Origin: Pedobacter ginsenosidimutans
GTDB lineage: Bacteria; Bacteroidota; Bacteroidia; Sphingobacteriales; Sphingobacteriaceae
Reading direction: 5' to 3'
Assembly: GCF_001442625.1 (NCBI RefSeq)
Contig: NZ_LMZQ01000030.1
Span: 1-35,334 of the forward strand
Length of the DNA: 35,334 bases
The position numbers were made by a program, and so were the translations under genes. Shown here one piece after another: positions 17,092 through 25,784 of this stretch (within the stretch, counting starts at the first letter, position 1; each line of letters starts with the position of its first letter). Below the pieces are notes generated by a model. It did not search any database, had not been told where the DNA came from, and saw nothing but the letters and a program-made list of their open reading frames with translations.

Positions 17092-20000
17092 ATGATCAAA
17101 CTCAAAATTGCTTTTCTAGCCATAGCCTTGCTCTGTTTTGTGCAGATCCATGCGCAAACGGTGCCCATAAGCGGAAAAATTACAGATGCAGCAGGGGCAG
17201 CTTTGCCTGGCATTTCCGTAAAAATAAAGGGTACATCCCTCGGAACGTCCACAGATTCACAGGGAAATTTCTCCATCAAAGGCACAAACCCATCAGTACT
17301 TGTATTTAGCGGTATCGGTTTCCAGACCAGAGAGCTCGCCTATACAGGACAAAACAACCTGGTGATTGTACTTAAAGACGACCAGCAGAGCCTTAACGAA
17401 ATTGTGGTGACTGCACTAGGTGTAAAGCGGGAAAAACGTAACCTCACCTATAGTTCTCAAGAGGTAAAAGGTGAGCAATTAACCCAAACCAAAGAGCCGA
17501 ACCTGGTAAATGCCCTGGCCGGTAAGGTTTCGGGTGTTCAGATTACAAGTTCTTCGGGTACTCCCGGCAGCTCGTCCAGGATTGTAATTAGGGGGGCCAA
17601 TTCCCTTTATGGAAACAACGAAGCCTTAATGGTTATCGATGGTATCCCGGTAAACAATGATGAAACCGGAAACCTGAATTCTGGCCCGGGCACCAACCGT
17701 ATTGCCGATCTTGATCCTAATATTATTGAAAGCATTAATGTGCTAAAAGGTGGTGCTGCAACAGCGCTATATGGATCTGATGGTGCAAAAGGGGTAATTA
17801 TCATTACAACCAAAGCAGGAAGCCTGAACAAAAAGCCTTCACTAAGCTTTTCATCATCATTTTCTATGGAGAAACCACTTTTGCCCGAAATCCAGAATAA
17901 ATATTCATTAGGATCTAACGGCGTATATTTTGATGGCGTGAACCAGAAAACAAGTACTTCATGGGGAGCAAGGATGGATACCCTGAAAATAAACGGACAG
18001 CCTGCACAGGTATACGATCAGTCTGATCTATTTTTCAAAACCGGAAAAACATATACGAACACAGTAGCCATAAACGGTGGCGGGGCTTACAACTCTTATT
18101 TTCTATCATATACCAATTTTGCGCAGGATGGAACGGTACCTACCACGTCTTTTGACCGGAATACCGTTTTTGGGAAATTCAGCACCGAGATATTAAAGGA
18201 TCTCAATATTACTTTTTCACTCAACTATGCCAATACCAAAAACAACAGGCTACCTGAAGGATATGCCCTTGAAAGCCCTGTATGGACTATTTTTACCGCT
18301 CCAGTTTCCTATAATCTACAGCCTTCCCTCAACCCGGACGGCACGCAGAGGCTGTTCCGTTTTTCCAGGAACAACCCATATTGGGTATTGGATAACATCA
18401 GCAATACCTCGGTAGTAAACCGGTTTTTACCAACTTTTAATGCTGATTACAAAGTATTGAGCTGGCTAACTATTACTGAACGTTTTGGAGCCGATGTTTA
18501 TGTTGAACAGGGCAAATATCATGAATCGTTACTCTCGGTTTCGAACCCTAATGGCCGGATCGTAAACAACAACACCAATTTCAGACAATATAACAATGAC
18601 CTGATCATCGGTGCCAACAAAAGTTTTGGTGATTTTACCATTGATGCACTATTGGGCAACAACATATTATCAACCTATAGTGAAACTGCCTATGCCAACG
18701 GCCTGGGTATAACCGTTCCGGGATTTGATAATATCGGATCTACATCAAATATAAATTTTAAAGAAACAAGTTATCTGACCAGAAAAATAGGATTCTATTT
18801 ACAGTCCAATATCGATTATAAAAAGTTCTTAATCCTCTCCCTTACCGGAAGGTACGACGGTACTTCGGTGCTGGCCAAAAACAACAGTTTTTACCCTTAT
18901 GGTTCTGCTGCTACAAGTTTTATCTTTTCCAATTTCTTTTCGAAAGAACTTTCAGATATCATGAGCTTTGGGAAATTAAGATTATCCTACAGTACAGTAG
19001 GGAATGCCAGCATTGGGCCATATAACCTGCTTACACCGTACGAATCACAGACGGTAAGAAACATTGCCTTCCCCTATCAAGGGCAGTCGGGCTTTTTGAT
19101 CAGTCAGACCCTAAGCAATCCGAACCTAAAAAATGAGCGGATCAACGAATTTGAGATCGGTTTAGAAACAGGTTTCTTTAAAAACCGTTTAAGTCTGGAG
19201 GTTACCTATTTCGATAAAAAGACAAAAAACGGGATCATTCCCACTGTAGCACTGGCACCGTCAACCGGGTTTAACTATACGAGTGTAAATACAGCCGTAA
19301 TGCGTAACAGGGGTATCGAGTTACTTTTAAATGCAAAACCCATTAAAACGGAGGATTTTAGCTGGGATCTGACCTTTAATTATAGCAGGATCAGAAATAA
19401 GGTCCTTTCGATCTCCGGGAACCTGCCACAGATTGGCAACGGATTTACCACTATTTTTCCAAACCAGCCATATGGGGTAATCTTTGGTACCCGCTATGCC
19501 AGAAACAGTGAAGGAAAACTGTTAATCGGTAATGATGGGCTGCCATTTGCTGCAGATGAACAAGGTATAATCGGCGATATCAATCCTGATTGGATGGCCG
19601 GCATAGTTAATAATTTCAAGTATAAACAGTTTACGCTTAGTTTCTCTTTTGATATGAAAAAGGGAGGCGATATTCAGAACAATGTGGATGGTTACGGCTA
19701 TTTTTATGGCACACCAAAAGTTACCGAAGACCGTGGCCCACGTGTTGTTGAGGGGGTAAATGCGACTACAGGTTTACCCAATACGGTGTCTGTTTCAGGA
19801 CAGGCCTATTACCAGCGGGCCAATGGCGTGCTGGAATCAGTTATCCAGGATGGTACTTATGTAAAATTGAGGAATGTTAGCATAGGCTATAACCTAAAAC
19901 CAACATGGCTGCAAAAAACACCTTTCAAAACTATTGGCTTGCAGGTTACAGGCAGAAATTTATGGATATATGCACCACACTTTACAGGAGGCGATCCAGA

Positions 20001-20100
20001 AGTAAGTTCTTTTGGTTCTTCAAACGGATCTCAGGGGATCTATTCCTTCTCAACCCCAACATCCCGCTCGGTAGATTTCAGTTTAAGATTAACATTATAG
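17092..20100 (+). CDS. SusC/RagA family TonB-dependent transporter (paired with SusD-like_2)
   Basis: This 1002-residue SusC-class importer has a signal peptide ending near residue 22 (CFVQIHAQ). A CarboxypepD_reg-like domain at about 25-105 (ISGKITDAAGAALPGISV) precedes a TonB-box-like LNEIVVTALGVKREKRNLTY. The plug at about 120-245 contains ALAGKVSGVQI, RIVIRGANSLYGNNEALMV, IDGIPVNN and IESINVLKGGAATALYGSDG. A beta-barrel ends in SVDFSLRLTL. The TALGVKREKR-type linker and plug are typical of SusC proteins that go with SusD-like_2 partners, as found 24 bases downstream. It follows the GH127-type enzyme in the same direction, and the hairpin and promoter-like element between them suggest partly independent transcription. 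Confidence 0.95.
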   Translation: MIKLKIAFLAIALLCFVQIHAQTVPISGKITDAAGAALPGISVKIKGTSLGTSTDSQGNFSIKGTNPSVLVFSGIGFQTRELAYTGQNNLVIVLKDDQQSLNEIVVTALGVKREKRNLTYSSQEVKGEQLTQTKEPNLVNALAGKVSGVQITSSSGTPGSSSRIVIRGANSLYGNNEALMVIDGIPVNNDETGNLNSGPGTNRIADLDPNIIESINVLKGGAATALYGSDGAKGVIIITTKAGSLNKKPSLSFSSSFSMEKPLLPEIQNKYSLGSNGVYFDGVNQKTSTSWGARMDTLKINGQPAQVYDQSDLFFKTGKTYTNTVAINGGGAYNSYFLSYTNFAQDGTVPTTSFDRNTVFGKFSTEILKDLNITFSLNYANTKNNRLPEGYALESPVWTIFTAPVSYNLQPSLNPDGTQRLFRFSRNNPYWVLDNISNTSVVNRFLPTFNADYKVLSWLTITERFGADVYVEQGKYHESLLSVSNPNGRIVNNNTNFRQYNNDLIIGANKSFGDFTIDALLGNNILSTYSETAYANGLGITVPGFDNIGSTSNINFKETSYLTRKIGFYLQSNIDYKKFLILSLTGRYDGTSVLAKNNSFYPYGSAATSFIFSNFFSKELSDIMSFGKLRLSYSTVGNASIGPYNLLTPYESQTVRNIAFPYQGQSGFLISQTLSNPNLKNERINEFEIGLETGFFKNRLSLEVTYFDKKTKNGIIPTVALAPSTGFNYTSVNTAVMRNRGIELLLNAKPIKTEDFSWDLTFNYSRIRNKVLSISGNLPQIGNGFTTIFPNQPYGVIFGTRYARNSEGKLLIGNDGLPFAADEQGIIGDINPDWMAGIVNNFKYKQFTLSFSFDMKKGGDIQNNVDGYGYFYGTPKVTEDRGPRVVEGVNATTGLPNTVSVSGQAYYQRANGVLESVIQDGTYVKLRNVSIGYNLKPTWLQKTPFKTIGLQVTGRNLWIYAPHFTGGDPEVSSFGSSNGSQGIYSFSTPTSRSVDFSLRLTL

Positions 20101-20124
20101 GCCCAATACATAAAAAGAATCAAC

Positions 20125-21522
20125 ATGAAAAAGATATATTTCATTTTAAGTTTTGCATTTATGATGGCTTTTGCCGGGTGCAAAAAATACATAGATGTTA
20201 ACTATGACCCCAACAGACCGATAGATGTAAAGGAATCACTCATGCTGCCACCAGTACAGATGCTGATCTCCCAGAATATCAACGCATCAGGTGATGGGAA
20301 TTTAAGTGTGGTACTTCAGCAATACCTGCAGGTAATGGCCCTGAACCAGGTAGCACCAAATTTTGGCACTTATCAGATGTATAATATTGATATGGACGGT
20401 GACTGGAGCAACGTATACGTGCGCACACTGAACAACCTAAACCTCTTAAATGTTAAAGCAACTGCAAACGGCAATTTTAATTATACTGCGATTTCTAAAA
20501 TACTCACTGCATATACTTTGGGCTACGCAACAGATGCATGGGGAGATATCCCTTACAGCCAGGCTTTCAAGGGAATTGATGTAGCCAATCCTGTTTACGA
20601 TACCCAGCAACAGATATACACCCAGATACAGCGTTTGTTAGATGATGCGATTGCAGATATTGGCCGCAATGCCGGTTTAACACCTGGCAGTGACGATCTG
20701 ATGTACTCAGGTGATATGGCAAAATGGAAAAAACTCGCCTACACCTTAAAAGCACGCTACTACATGCACCTCACCAAAGCTCCAGGAAATACGGCTGCTG
20801 CGCAGGCACAGTTGGCTTTGACTGCACTAACTAATGGTATGCAAAGCAATAATGATGATGCTAAAATTGCTTTCGCTGGTGCAGCAGGGGCAGAAAATCC
20901 ATGGCAGCAGAATTTTTTACCAGGTACTACATTTGTGCTTGCCAACACCTTTGTTGATGCTTTTACTACCAGAAACGATCCAAGATTAAGCAAAATGGTT
21001 AAACCCGCCAAACAAACCGGTTTATATACGGGCCGGCAGATTGGTTTAGACGAAATTGGAAGTCTGGAGGCTTACTCAATCCCTGCCGATTTTTATGCAG
21101 GTGCCAATGCCAATAATTATTTGGTAAATTACACCGAGGCACTATTTTTAAAGGCTGAAGCAACTTTTATTGTTTCAGGAGCATCCACTGCCCAGCCATT
21201 TTACCAAGACGGTATCAAGCAGCACATGGAAAAATTAGGAGTAGGTACTACCGATGTTAACAGCTATCTTTCTTCGAGGGGTACCTTAAATTCTTCAAAT
21301 GCACTACGTCTGATCATTGAAGAAAAGTTCATATCAAATTTCCTCAACCCAGAGAATTTTACCGATTGGCGCCGCACCGGTTATCCAGCCCTAACAAAAG
21401 TTAAAAATGCCCTATCCGATATCCCAAGGAGGGTCTTATATCCAAATTCAGAAATCACCGCTAATCCACAGCCACAACAAAAGGCAAAAATTACCGACCG
21501 CTTATGGTGGGATGCCAATTAA
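20125..21522 (+). CDS. SusD-like_2 type SusD/RagB nutrient-binding lipoprotein
   Basis: This 465-residue lipoprotein has Cys at residue 19 (MMAFAGCKKYIDVNYDPNRP). The central segment AYTLGYATDAWGDIPYSQAF and the later KWKKLAYTLKARYYMHL are hallmarks of the SusD-like_2 branch, distinct from the classic SusD at 4133. The C-terminal LIIEEKFISNFLNPENFTDWRRTGYP is the usual ending of this branch. It works with the SusC gene 24 bases upstream. Ligands of this branch are diverse and not only sugars, so the substrate is inferred only from neighbours. A strong terminator follows. Confidence 0.93.
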   Translation: MKKIYFILSFAFMMAFAGCKKYIDVNYDPNRPIDVKESLMLPPVQMLISQNINASGDGNLSVVLQQYLQVMALNQVAPNFGTYQMYNIDMDGDWSNVYVRTLNNLNLLNVKATANGNFNYTAISKILTAYTLGYATDAWGDIPYSQAFKGIDVANPVYDTQQQIYTQIQRLLDDAIADIGRNAGLTPGSDDLMYSGDMAKWKKLAYTLKARYYMHLTKAPGNTAAAQAQLALTALTNGMQSNNDDAKIAFAGAAGAENPWQQNFLPGTTFVLANTFVDAFTTRNDPRLSKMVKPAKQTGLYTGRQIGLDEIGSLEAYSIPADFYAGANANNYLVNYTEALFLKAEATFIVSGASTAQPFYQDGIKQHMEKLGVGTTDVNSYLSSRGTLNSSNALRLIIEEKFISNFLNPENFTDWRRTGYPALTKVKNALSDIPRRVLYPNSEITANPQPQQKAKITDRLWWDAN

Positions 21523-21545
21523 GCTACAAATAAGATAGCTAGATT

Positions 21546-21589
21546 AATACTGCCAGGATACTTTTAAGGTATTCTGGCAGTATTTTTTT
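21546..21589 (+). terminator. Rho-independent terminator after the second SusCD pair
   Basis: A 16-bp stem with one mismatch (21546-21561 and 21569-21584) and a 7-nt loop is followed by a T run to 21589. Confidence 0.88.
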
Positions 21590-21991
21590 AAAAAAACACA
21601 GTACCACCAACTTTGAAAGGTTTCGGCTTTGAATAATCCTTTTCACTTCTCATTGCAACTGCCTTTAATTTCAAAAAAGAAGGGCAATTGTAGGTTTATT
21701 TTTTTCGAAGAATTATAGAAATGAGTTATAACCTATTTCCGTACTTGTCCAGTTTACGCTGTCTCATCTTCTCTCCACAATTGATCACTGCAAAGATTGC
21801 ATTTAGACGCAAAACACTGCGCTTTAAGCTTTTTTTAACCTACAAACAATTTTACAATCTTTCCCACTTTGCAACCAAAACCTGGACTGAAATCTGGTAC
21901 GCTATGAACGGTATAAAAACAATTGTAGACTAGCTAGAACAACTCTTTTACAACCAAAAAGACAGCCACTGTAGATGTTATTATAGGTTAC
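21590..21991. other. Intergenic stretch, no supported gene
   Basis: This A/T-rich 400-base stretch lies between the second SusCD terminator and the end of the minus-strand membrane protein gene. A 70-codon open frame at 21721-21933 has no recognisable protein features or ribosome site and is not called. Nothing else is recognised. Confidence 0.5.
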
Positions 21992-22432
21992 CTATGGTAT
22001 TATCTCTGGAGCACGCCCGGCCTTAATTGTCCTGATAGCATAAATGAGAAACAAAATTTGTCCAATAATAAAAAATATCCATATAACAGGAATTAGCTTC
22101 ATCTGAAATTCAATTGCTTTGATTAGTCCTTTATGATTTATTAATTTTTCGTCCAAAACGATAGATGAAATCATAGGATAAACTATTGCCGGAATTGTTA
22201 GTCCGATATGAATTGTAAATAAAACCCAGTTTATTCTATCTACCCGGCTAAACAATAACCAATACCCTATTATCACAAGGACCAAAACAATTGCAACAAT
22301 GAATTTCCATATAAAGTACGGCGAAAAAACTGTCGTATGCCAACCAGGTACCACAGAGGTTGCAATATCAAATGGAATTGTTAGCAGTAAAAGAATAAAG
22401 AAAGCAACAAAAAGTATATAAGTTCTTGTCAT
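21992..22432 (-). CDS. Small four-helix membrane protein of unknown function
   Basis: This 146-residue, strongly hydrophobic protein has about four transmembrane helices. They lie near residues 5-25 (ILFVAFFILLLLTIPF), 40-62 (FIWKFIVAIVLVLVIIGYWLLF), 70-92 and 110-133 (LIPVIWIFFIIGQILFLIYA). A short cytosolic-looking tail ends in KAGRAPEIIP. No family is recognised. It begins the non-polysaccharide island and stands alone on the minus strand, about 550 bases from the next gene. Composition and a clean open frame make it a credible gene. Confidence 0.6.
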   Translation of the reverse strand: MTRTYILFVAFFILLLLTIPFDIATSVVPGWHTTVFSPYFIWKFIVAIVLVLVIIGYWLLFSRVDRINWVLFTIHIGLTIPAIVYPMISSIVLDEKLINHKGLIKAIEFQMKLIPVIWIFFIIGQILFLIYAIRTIKAGRAPEIIP

Positions 22433-22982
22433 AATTGGCTATGTCAGGGGAGCTGCTTAACACCAAATAAATAACAGCTTTTTAGTCATATGGAAAATAT
22501 CCATCTAAAATAAGAAAAATAATGTTCCAAACCCATAATGGCTGATATATCCGCTGCGATGACCAGTTAATGATATGGCTGTAGCTAAAGGAACCTGACT
22601 GACACAGTTATATTTTTTTGAATACGTTATCATAATTTTGTTTTTTTAATGAAAAAAGCTGTGTATACCTGTATGTTTAAATCCATGCCCAAACCTAGCG
22701 ACTTTTCAGCATTGACGCCTCATTTTGAGCTAAATAGACCATTACAGTTGGCCCGCGCTGCAACAACCGGGCTGTTTGTGGCAGCCTGCTTAAGGGCAGC
22801 ATAACCATAACTAGTGTGGCCGATCGGCCAAAACAGGCCCTGGGGTTAACCTGGTAGCAAGAAAGGGTAAACAACGGTAAAGCAGGGCTAATTAAATATG
22901 GCCTTTTCGACAGGCATTCCATGCAGAGATTGAAATCAAGGAGGAGCCCGAAATGAATTTAAACGACCAGAAATAGATGGTG
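22433..22982. other. 550-base gap, possible degenerate gene remnant
   Basis: No intact gene is supported. From about 22730 to 22900 the GC content is clearly higher than in the flanks. On the plus strand one frame reads SVADRPKQALGLTW, then a TAG stop, then VNNGKAGLIKYGLFDRHSMQ, ending at a TGA near 22953. The segment looks protein-like but has an internal stop and no start. Another plus frame, 22649-22804, is open for 51 codons from ATG. A minus frame at 22695-22922 is also open but looks unlike a real protein. This may be the decayed remains of a gene; I do not recognise the family. Confidence 0.3.
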
Positions 22983-23528
22983 CTATTTTTCTCGGAATAG
23001 TTTTGGGTATTCGATTACCAGGCCATACGGATCGGTTTTTAGCTCGGCCTTAAATGTCGATTTTTCATTTTCGTATAGGTATACCGAATCTGATATTTTG
23101 GTATAATACTGCCTTACAGGTATTATAATGTCAGCAATAATATCTATGTATATCACCTCGATCCTATTGCTCAATTGCCCATCAAAAACCAACCTTCTTA
23201 TCGGCAATGTATTGGTAAAAGGTGTTAATGAAATATCAATATCTATACAACCATCAAATCGATGATCAATCGCATTGTTAACCAGCCAATAAGCACCTTT
23301 TTTCTCTAGAAGAATTATTTTTTCATTTCTGCCCGATATGACATTTATTTCTACGAAATAGGTTCTCCATAACGTATCCGTGAGAATTTTATAGGAGATT
23401 TTAATCTCCTGGTTGTTAACCTGGCCCGTAATAATCGATGTGATTGCGACACCATTATCTGTTTCCGTTAAGGTACAATTTTCGAGGAACTTGTGTTCTA
23501 AGCCTTCCCATCTTATTTTTCTCTCCAT
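22983..23528 (-). CDS. Putative glycolipid-binding protein, DUF1089 family
   Basis: This 181-residue protein covers the full length expected for the DUF1089 (putative glycolipid-binding) family. Family-like features run in order: RKIRWEGLEHKFLENCTL at the N-terminus, TDTLWRTYFVEINV, then FDGCIDIDISLTPFTNTLP followed by IRRLVF, then IEVIYIDI, and DPYGLVIEYPKLFRE at the end. No signal peptide is present, so it is probably cytosolic. It has no visible link to the polysaccharide genes. It shares strand and proximity with the DUF92 gene upstream (gap about 170 bases), but co-transcription is uncertain. The family call is strong; the biochemical role is unknown. Confidence 0.85.
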   Translation of the reverse strand: MERKIRWEGLEHKFLENCTLTETDNGVAITSIITGQVNNQEIKISYKILTDTLWRTYFVEINVISGRNEKIILLEKKGAYWLVNNAIDHRFDGCIDIDISLTPFTNTLPIRRLVFDGQLSNRIEVIYIDIIADIIIPVRQYYTKISDSVYLYENEKSTFKAELKTDPYGLVIEYPKLFREK

Positions 23529-23697
23529 TATGATTTGAAATTAAACAATCTTCATGTCGACTTGGTTTTAAGCAGCCTAAATTCACTGTTCAATAAGGCG
23601 AAAACAGGAAAACTATATTTATTTCGAGGGAGTAAGCTTATACATAAAGCAGTTCTAATACAAACGAACTCAAGGAGCCTCCTGGCCTATCCCCGAC

Positions 23698-24411
23698 CTA
23701 AAGAAAAACCTCCAACAACACAACCACAATCGCTGCTGTCAATGTATTCAAAAAATTAACCGCATTATTCCCGATCAATCCCTTCCGTTCCATCACAGCC
23801 CCAAGTATGGAATCAGTAAGGTTACCCAGCGTACCTGCAAGAACAATAAAGAAAAAGCTGATGTTCCATCCCCATCCCAGGGCATAAATGCTGGCAATAA
23901 TACAGCTACCCGCGATACCGATCAGCGTTCCTTCCAGGCTGATCACACCGTCCATTCCGCAGCGGTCGGGCTTAAAGGAAATAACATTAAAAAACCGTCT
24001 TCCATAAACCATCCCCAGCTCGGAAGACAGGGTATCTGCTGTAGCCGAGGCAAAGGCTGCCGCCATGGCCGGGAGCATCAAAAAAGCCAGTTGAGGGTAA
24101 AATAGGGTCACTATAGCTGCAATGGCCGCGGCCCCGGCATTGGCCAGTACCTGCATTGCATTACGGCTTTTTTTTTCTTCCTCCATGGTTGCGAAAGCCT
24201 GCTTTTTGTGCCGGCCCACCGAGGTGGCAGCAGAACCGAGAATAAAAAACATGGTCATCATCGCTAGTCCTGAATAACCTGCAGCGCTAAAAATAAGGCA
24301 TGCCAGTATCCCGCCCGTAAAAGCGGCCAGAACCGTCAGTTTTTTCGCCAGGATGCTGTAGGCTATGCCTAAAATAATGATGATAGGCAAAAAGATGCCG
24401 CTATTGAACAT
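23698..24411 (-). CDS. DUF92 family integral membrane protein
   Basis: This is a polytopic membrane protein of about 237 residues. The longest frame starts at a TTG (24429), but the ATG at 24411 (MFNSGIFLPIIIILG) is the better start. Family-like features are ILGSAATSVGRHKKQ, FASATADTLSSELGMVYG, and CGMDGVISLEGTLIG. These resemble DUF92/TMEM19-type proteins, which include plant VTE6 phytyl-phosphate kinase. A prenyl- or phytyl-phosphate CTP-dependent kinase activity is therefore possible but unproven here. Five to six helices are visible. TATATTTG on the minus strand at 24423-24416 matches the promoter consensus, but it sits so close to the ATG that a nearly leaderless message would be needed. 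Confidence 0.82.
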   Translation of the reverse strand: MFNSGIFLPIIIILGIAYSILAKKLTVLAAFTGGILACLIFSAAGYSGLAMMTMFFILGSAATSVGRHKKQAFATMEEEKKSRNAMQVLANAGAAAIAAIVTLFYPQLAFLMLPAMAAAFASATADTLSSELGMVYGRRFFNVISFKPDRCGMDGVISLEGTLIGIAGSCIIASIYALGWGWNISFFFIVLAGTLGNLTDSILGAVMERKGLIGNNAVNFLNTLTAAIVVVLLEVFL

Positions 24412-24610
24412 ATCACAAATATATTTCAAATATGTGTTAACCGGCTTATTGATAACTAATAATTAGATCTATATTTTACATAAATTGTATGGGCATTTCA
24501 TCATTTCCGAAACAAAGAAAAACGATAACAAAAAAATACATCCTTATAAAGATCCGCTCAAACAAATATCCTTTACTGCTGTTTGAAATTAAAATCTGAA
24601 TACCGTTCAC

Positions 24611-25465
24611 ATGGAAGAAAAATACACTCCTGCAGGCCATGCCTCGCCCTCAAGCATTTTAACAACCCTGGCCATCGGCATCATTGCATCGCTCATACTT
24701 CCGCTCCTTTATATTATCCTGTGCCAGTTGATCCCGAATATCTGGTTCATCGCCATCTGTGCATTTTCTATGGGCATGCTCCTGGGCCTGGCGATCGACA
24801 TGGGTATCAGGATCGGTAAGATCAGGAACATCCAGGTTGCCCTTATCATTGCCATCGTATGTAGTCTGCTTGCATTTTATATTCAATGGGTTTTCTTTGA
24901 CGCCGTTATGTACAGCCGTAGCGGTTTCACTTTTAAGCTGAGCCAGGCAGAGGTCAAACAATTGATTGGAGATATGGCTTTTCTGTTTGTCCATCCAGGA
25001 ATCTTATTTAAGGAAATTATAGCATTAAACGAAGTGGGTACCTTCCGCATCCAGGGCAGCGACAATGTCTCAGGGCTTCTGCTCTGGCTAATATGGGTAG
25101 GTGAATTTCTAGTGATCACGGGAGGTACCATTTTGGTTGCCTGGAACGGTCATGTCAAGATCCCCTATTCAGAACTGAACGATCAGTGGATGAAACGGCG
25201 GAAGCCAAACCTCATCATTCCTTTCGTTCACGACAAAGATCATCTTATAGGCCAGTTGAGAATCAAAAACTTTGATATGCTAAAAAACAGTCCAGATGTA
25301 ATAACGCAACCAGATTACGCCGAGGTAGTGGTTTATGAATCGACCGGGGATCCGACAAAGTTTATCACTGTACTGAATGTCACTGCCCCAACAGGTAAAA
25401 ACAAGCAGCCCAAGAAAAAAACAGTTGTAGCCCATTACCCGCTTGCAAACAATGCACCGATCTGA
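24611..25465 (+). CDS. Membrane protein of unknown function with soluble C-terminal tail
   Basis: This 284-residue protein is divergent from the DUF92 gene. Three transmembrane helices lie within about residues 17-95 (IGIIASLILPLLYIILCQLI, IWFIAICAFSMGMLLGLAI and VALIIAIVCSLLAFYIQWVF). A loop of about 55 residues follows, then a fourth helix near 150-175 (GLLLWLIWVGEFLVITGGTI). The C-terminal 110 residues are soluble (MKRRKPNLIIPFVHDKDH to the Lys-rich KNKQPKKKTVVAHYP). No family is recognised. The arrangement, a membrane domain with a basic tail, recalls hypothetical proteins beside tetratricopeptide or secretion genes, but nothing nearby supports a role. Confidence 0.65.
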   Translation: MEEKYTPAGHASPSSILTTLAIGIIASLILPLLYIILCQLIPNIWFIAICAFSMGMLLGLAIDMGIRIGKIRNIQVALIIAIVCSLLAFYIQWVFFDAVMYSRSGFTFKLSQAEVKQLIGDMAFLFVHPGILFKEIIALNEVGTFRIQGSDNVSGLLLWLIWVGEFLVITGGTILVAWNGHVKIPYSELNDQWMKRRKPNLIIPFVHDKDHLIGQLRIKNFDMLKNSPDVITQPDYAEVVVYESTGDPTKFITVLNVTAPTGKNKQPKKKTVVAHYPLANNAPI

Positions 25466-25784
25466 TCAGTGTCTCTTAAATACCCTTGACTGAAGAATAG
25501 CCATTCAGCGTTTAGGGAATGATGGTTATTGGAATAAAAATAGCCTTCCAGGAAAGGAAGGCTATAATGTGTAATCAAAGCCACCACGTTGATTTTATCT
25601 ATCCGCTGAGTGCACCTGTTGTGCATGGTGTAGGCCGTATTGATCATGTATTTCTTTTATAGTGCAGCCCAAGTTATAACGGGGCGGACACATAATGGAG
25701 GCTAGCAAGTTTCGAAAACTACCGGTTATTTAAAGAGTGATTTCCCCTTTCAAAATGGCCTGCAGGGATATGCTGTCACATTTG
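25466..25784. other. Intergenic region between convergent genes
   Basis: This 319-base stretch lies between the plus-strand membrane protein and the minus-strand glycosidase-like lipoprotein. It contains the terminator at 25535-25565. No gene is seen in the rest. Confidence 0.6.
25535..25565 (-). terminator. Terminator for the minus-strand glycosidase-like gene
   Basis: A perfect 10-bp stem (25540-25549 and 25556-25565, ATAGCCTTCC and its complement) has a 6-nt loop. Read on the minus strand it is followed by a run of five T (complement of 25536-25540). It lies about 220 bases past the stop of the 25785 gene. Confidence 0.65.

Noticed and set aside
21721..21933. A 70-codon plus-strand open frame between SusD and the small membrane protein
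   Set aside because: No domain, no ribosome site, low-complexity A/T-derived residues and no operon context.
23535..23759. A 74-codon plus-strand open frame overlapping the end of the DUF92 gene
   Set aside because: It overlaps a well-supported gene on the other strand and has no recognisable protein features.
24416..24423. TATATTTG on the minus strand as promoter of the DUF92 gene
   Set aside because: It matches the consensus but lies only about five bases before the preferred ATG, and no -33 box was seen; not called as a feature.
24659..24994. A 111-codon minus-strand frame inside the 284-residue membrane protein gene
   Set aside because: The plus-strand frame gives clean transmembrane helices, while this one gives charged sequence without features.
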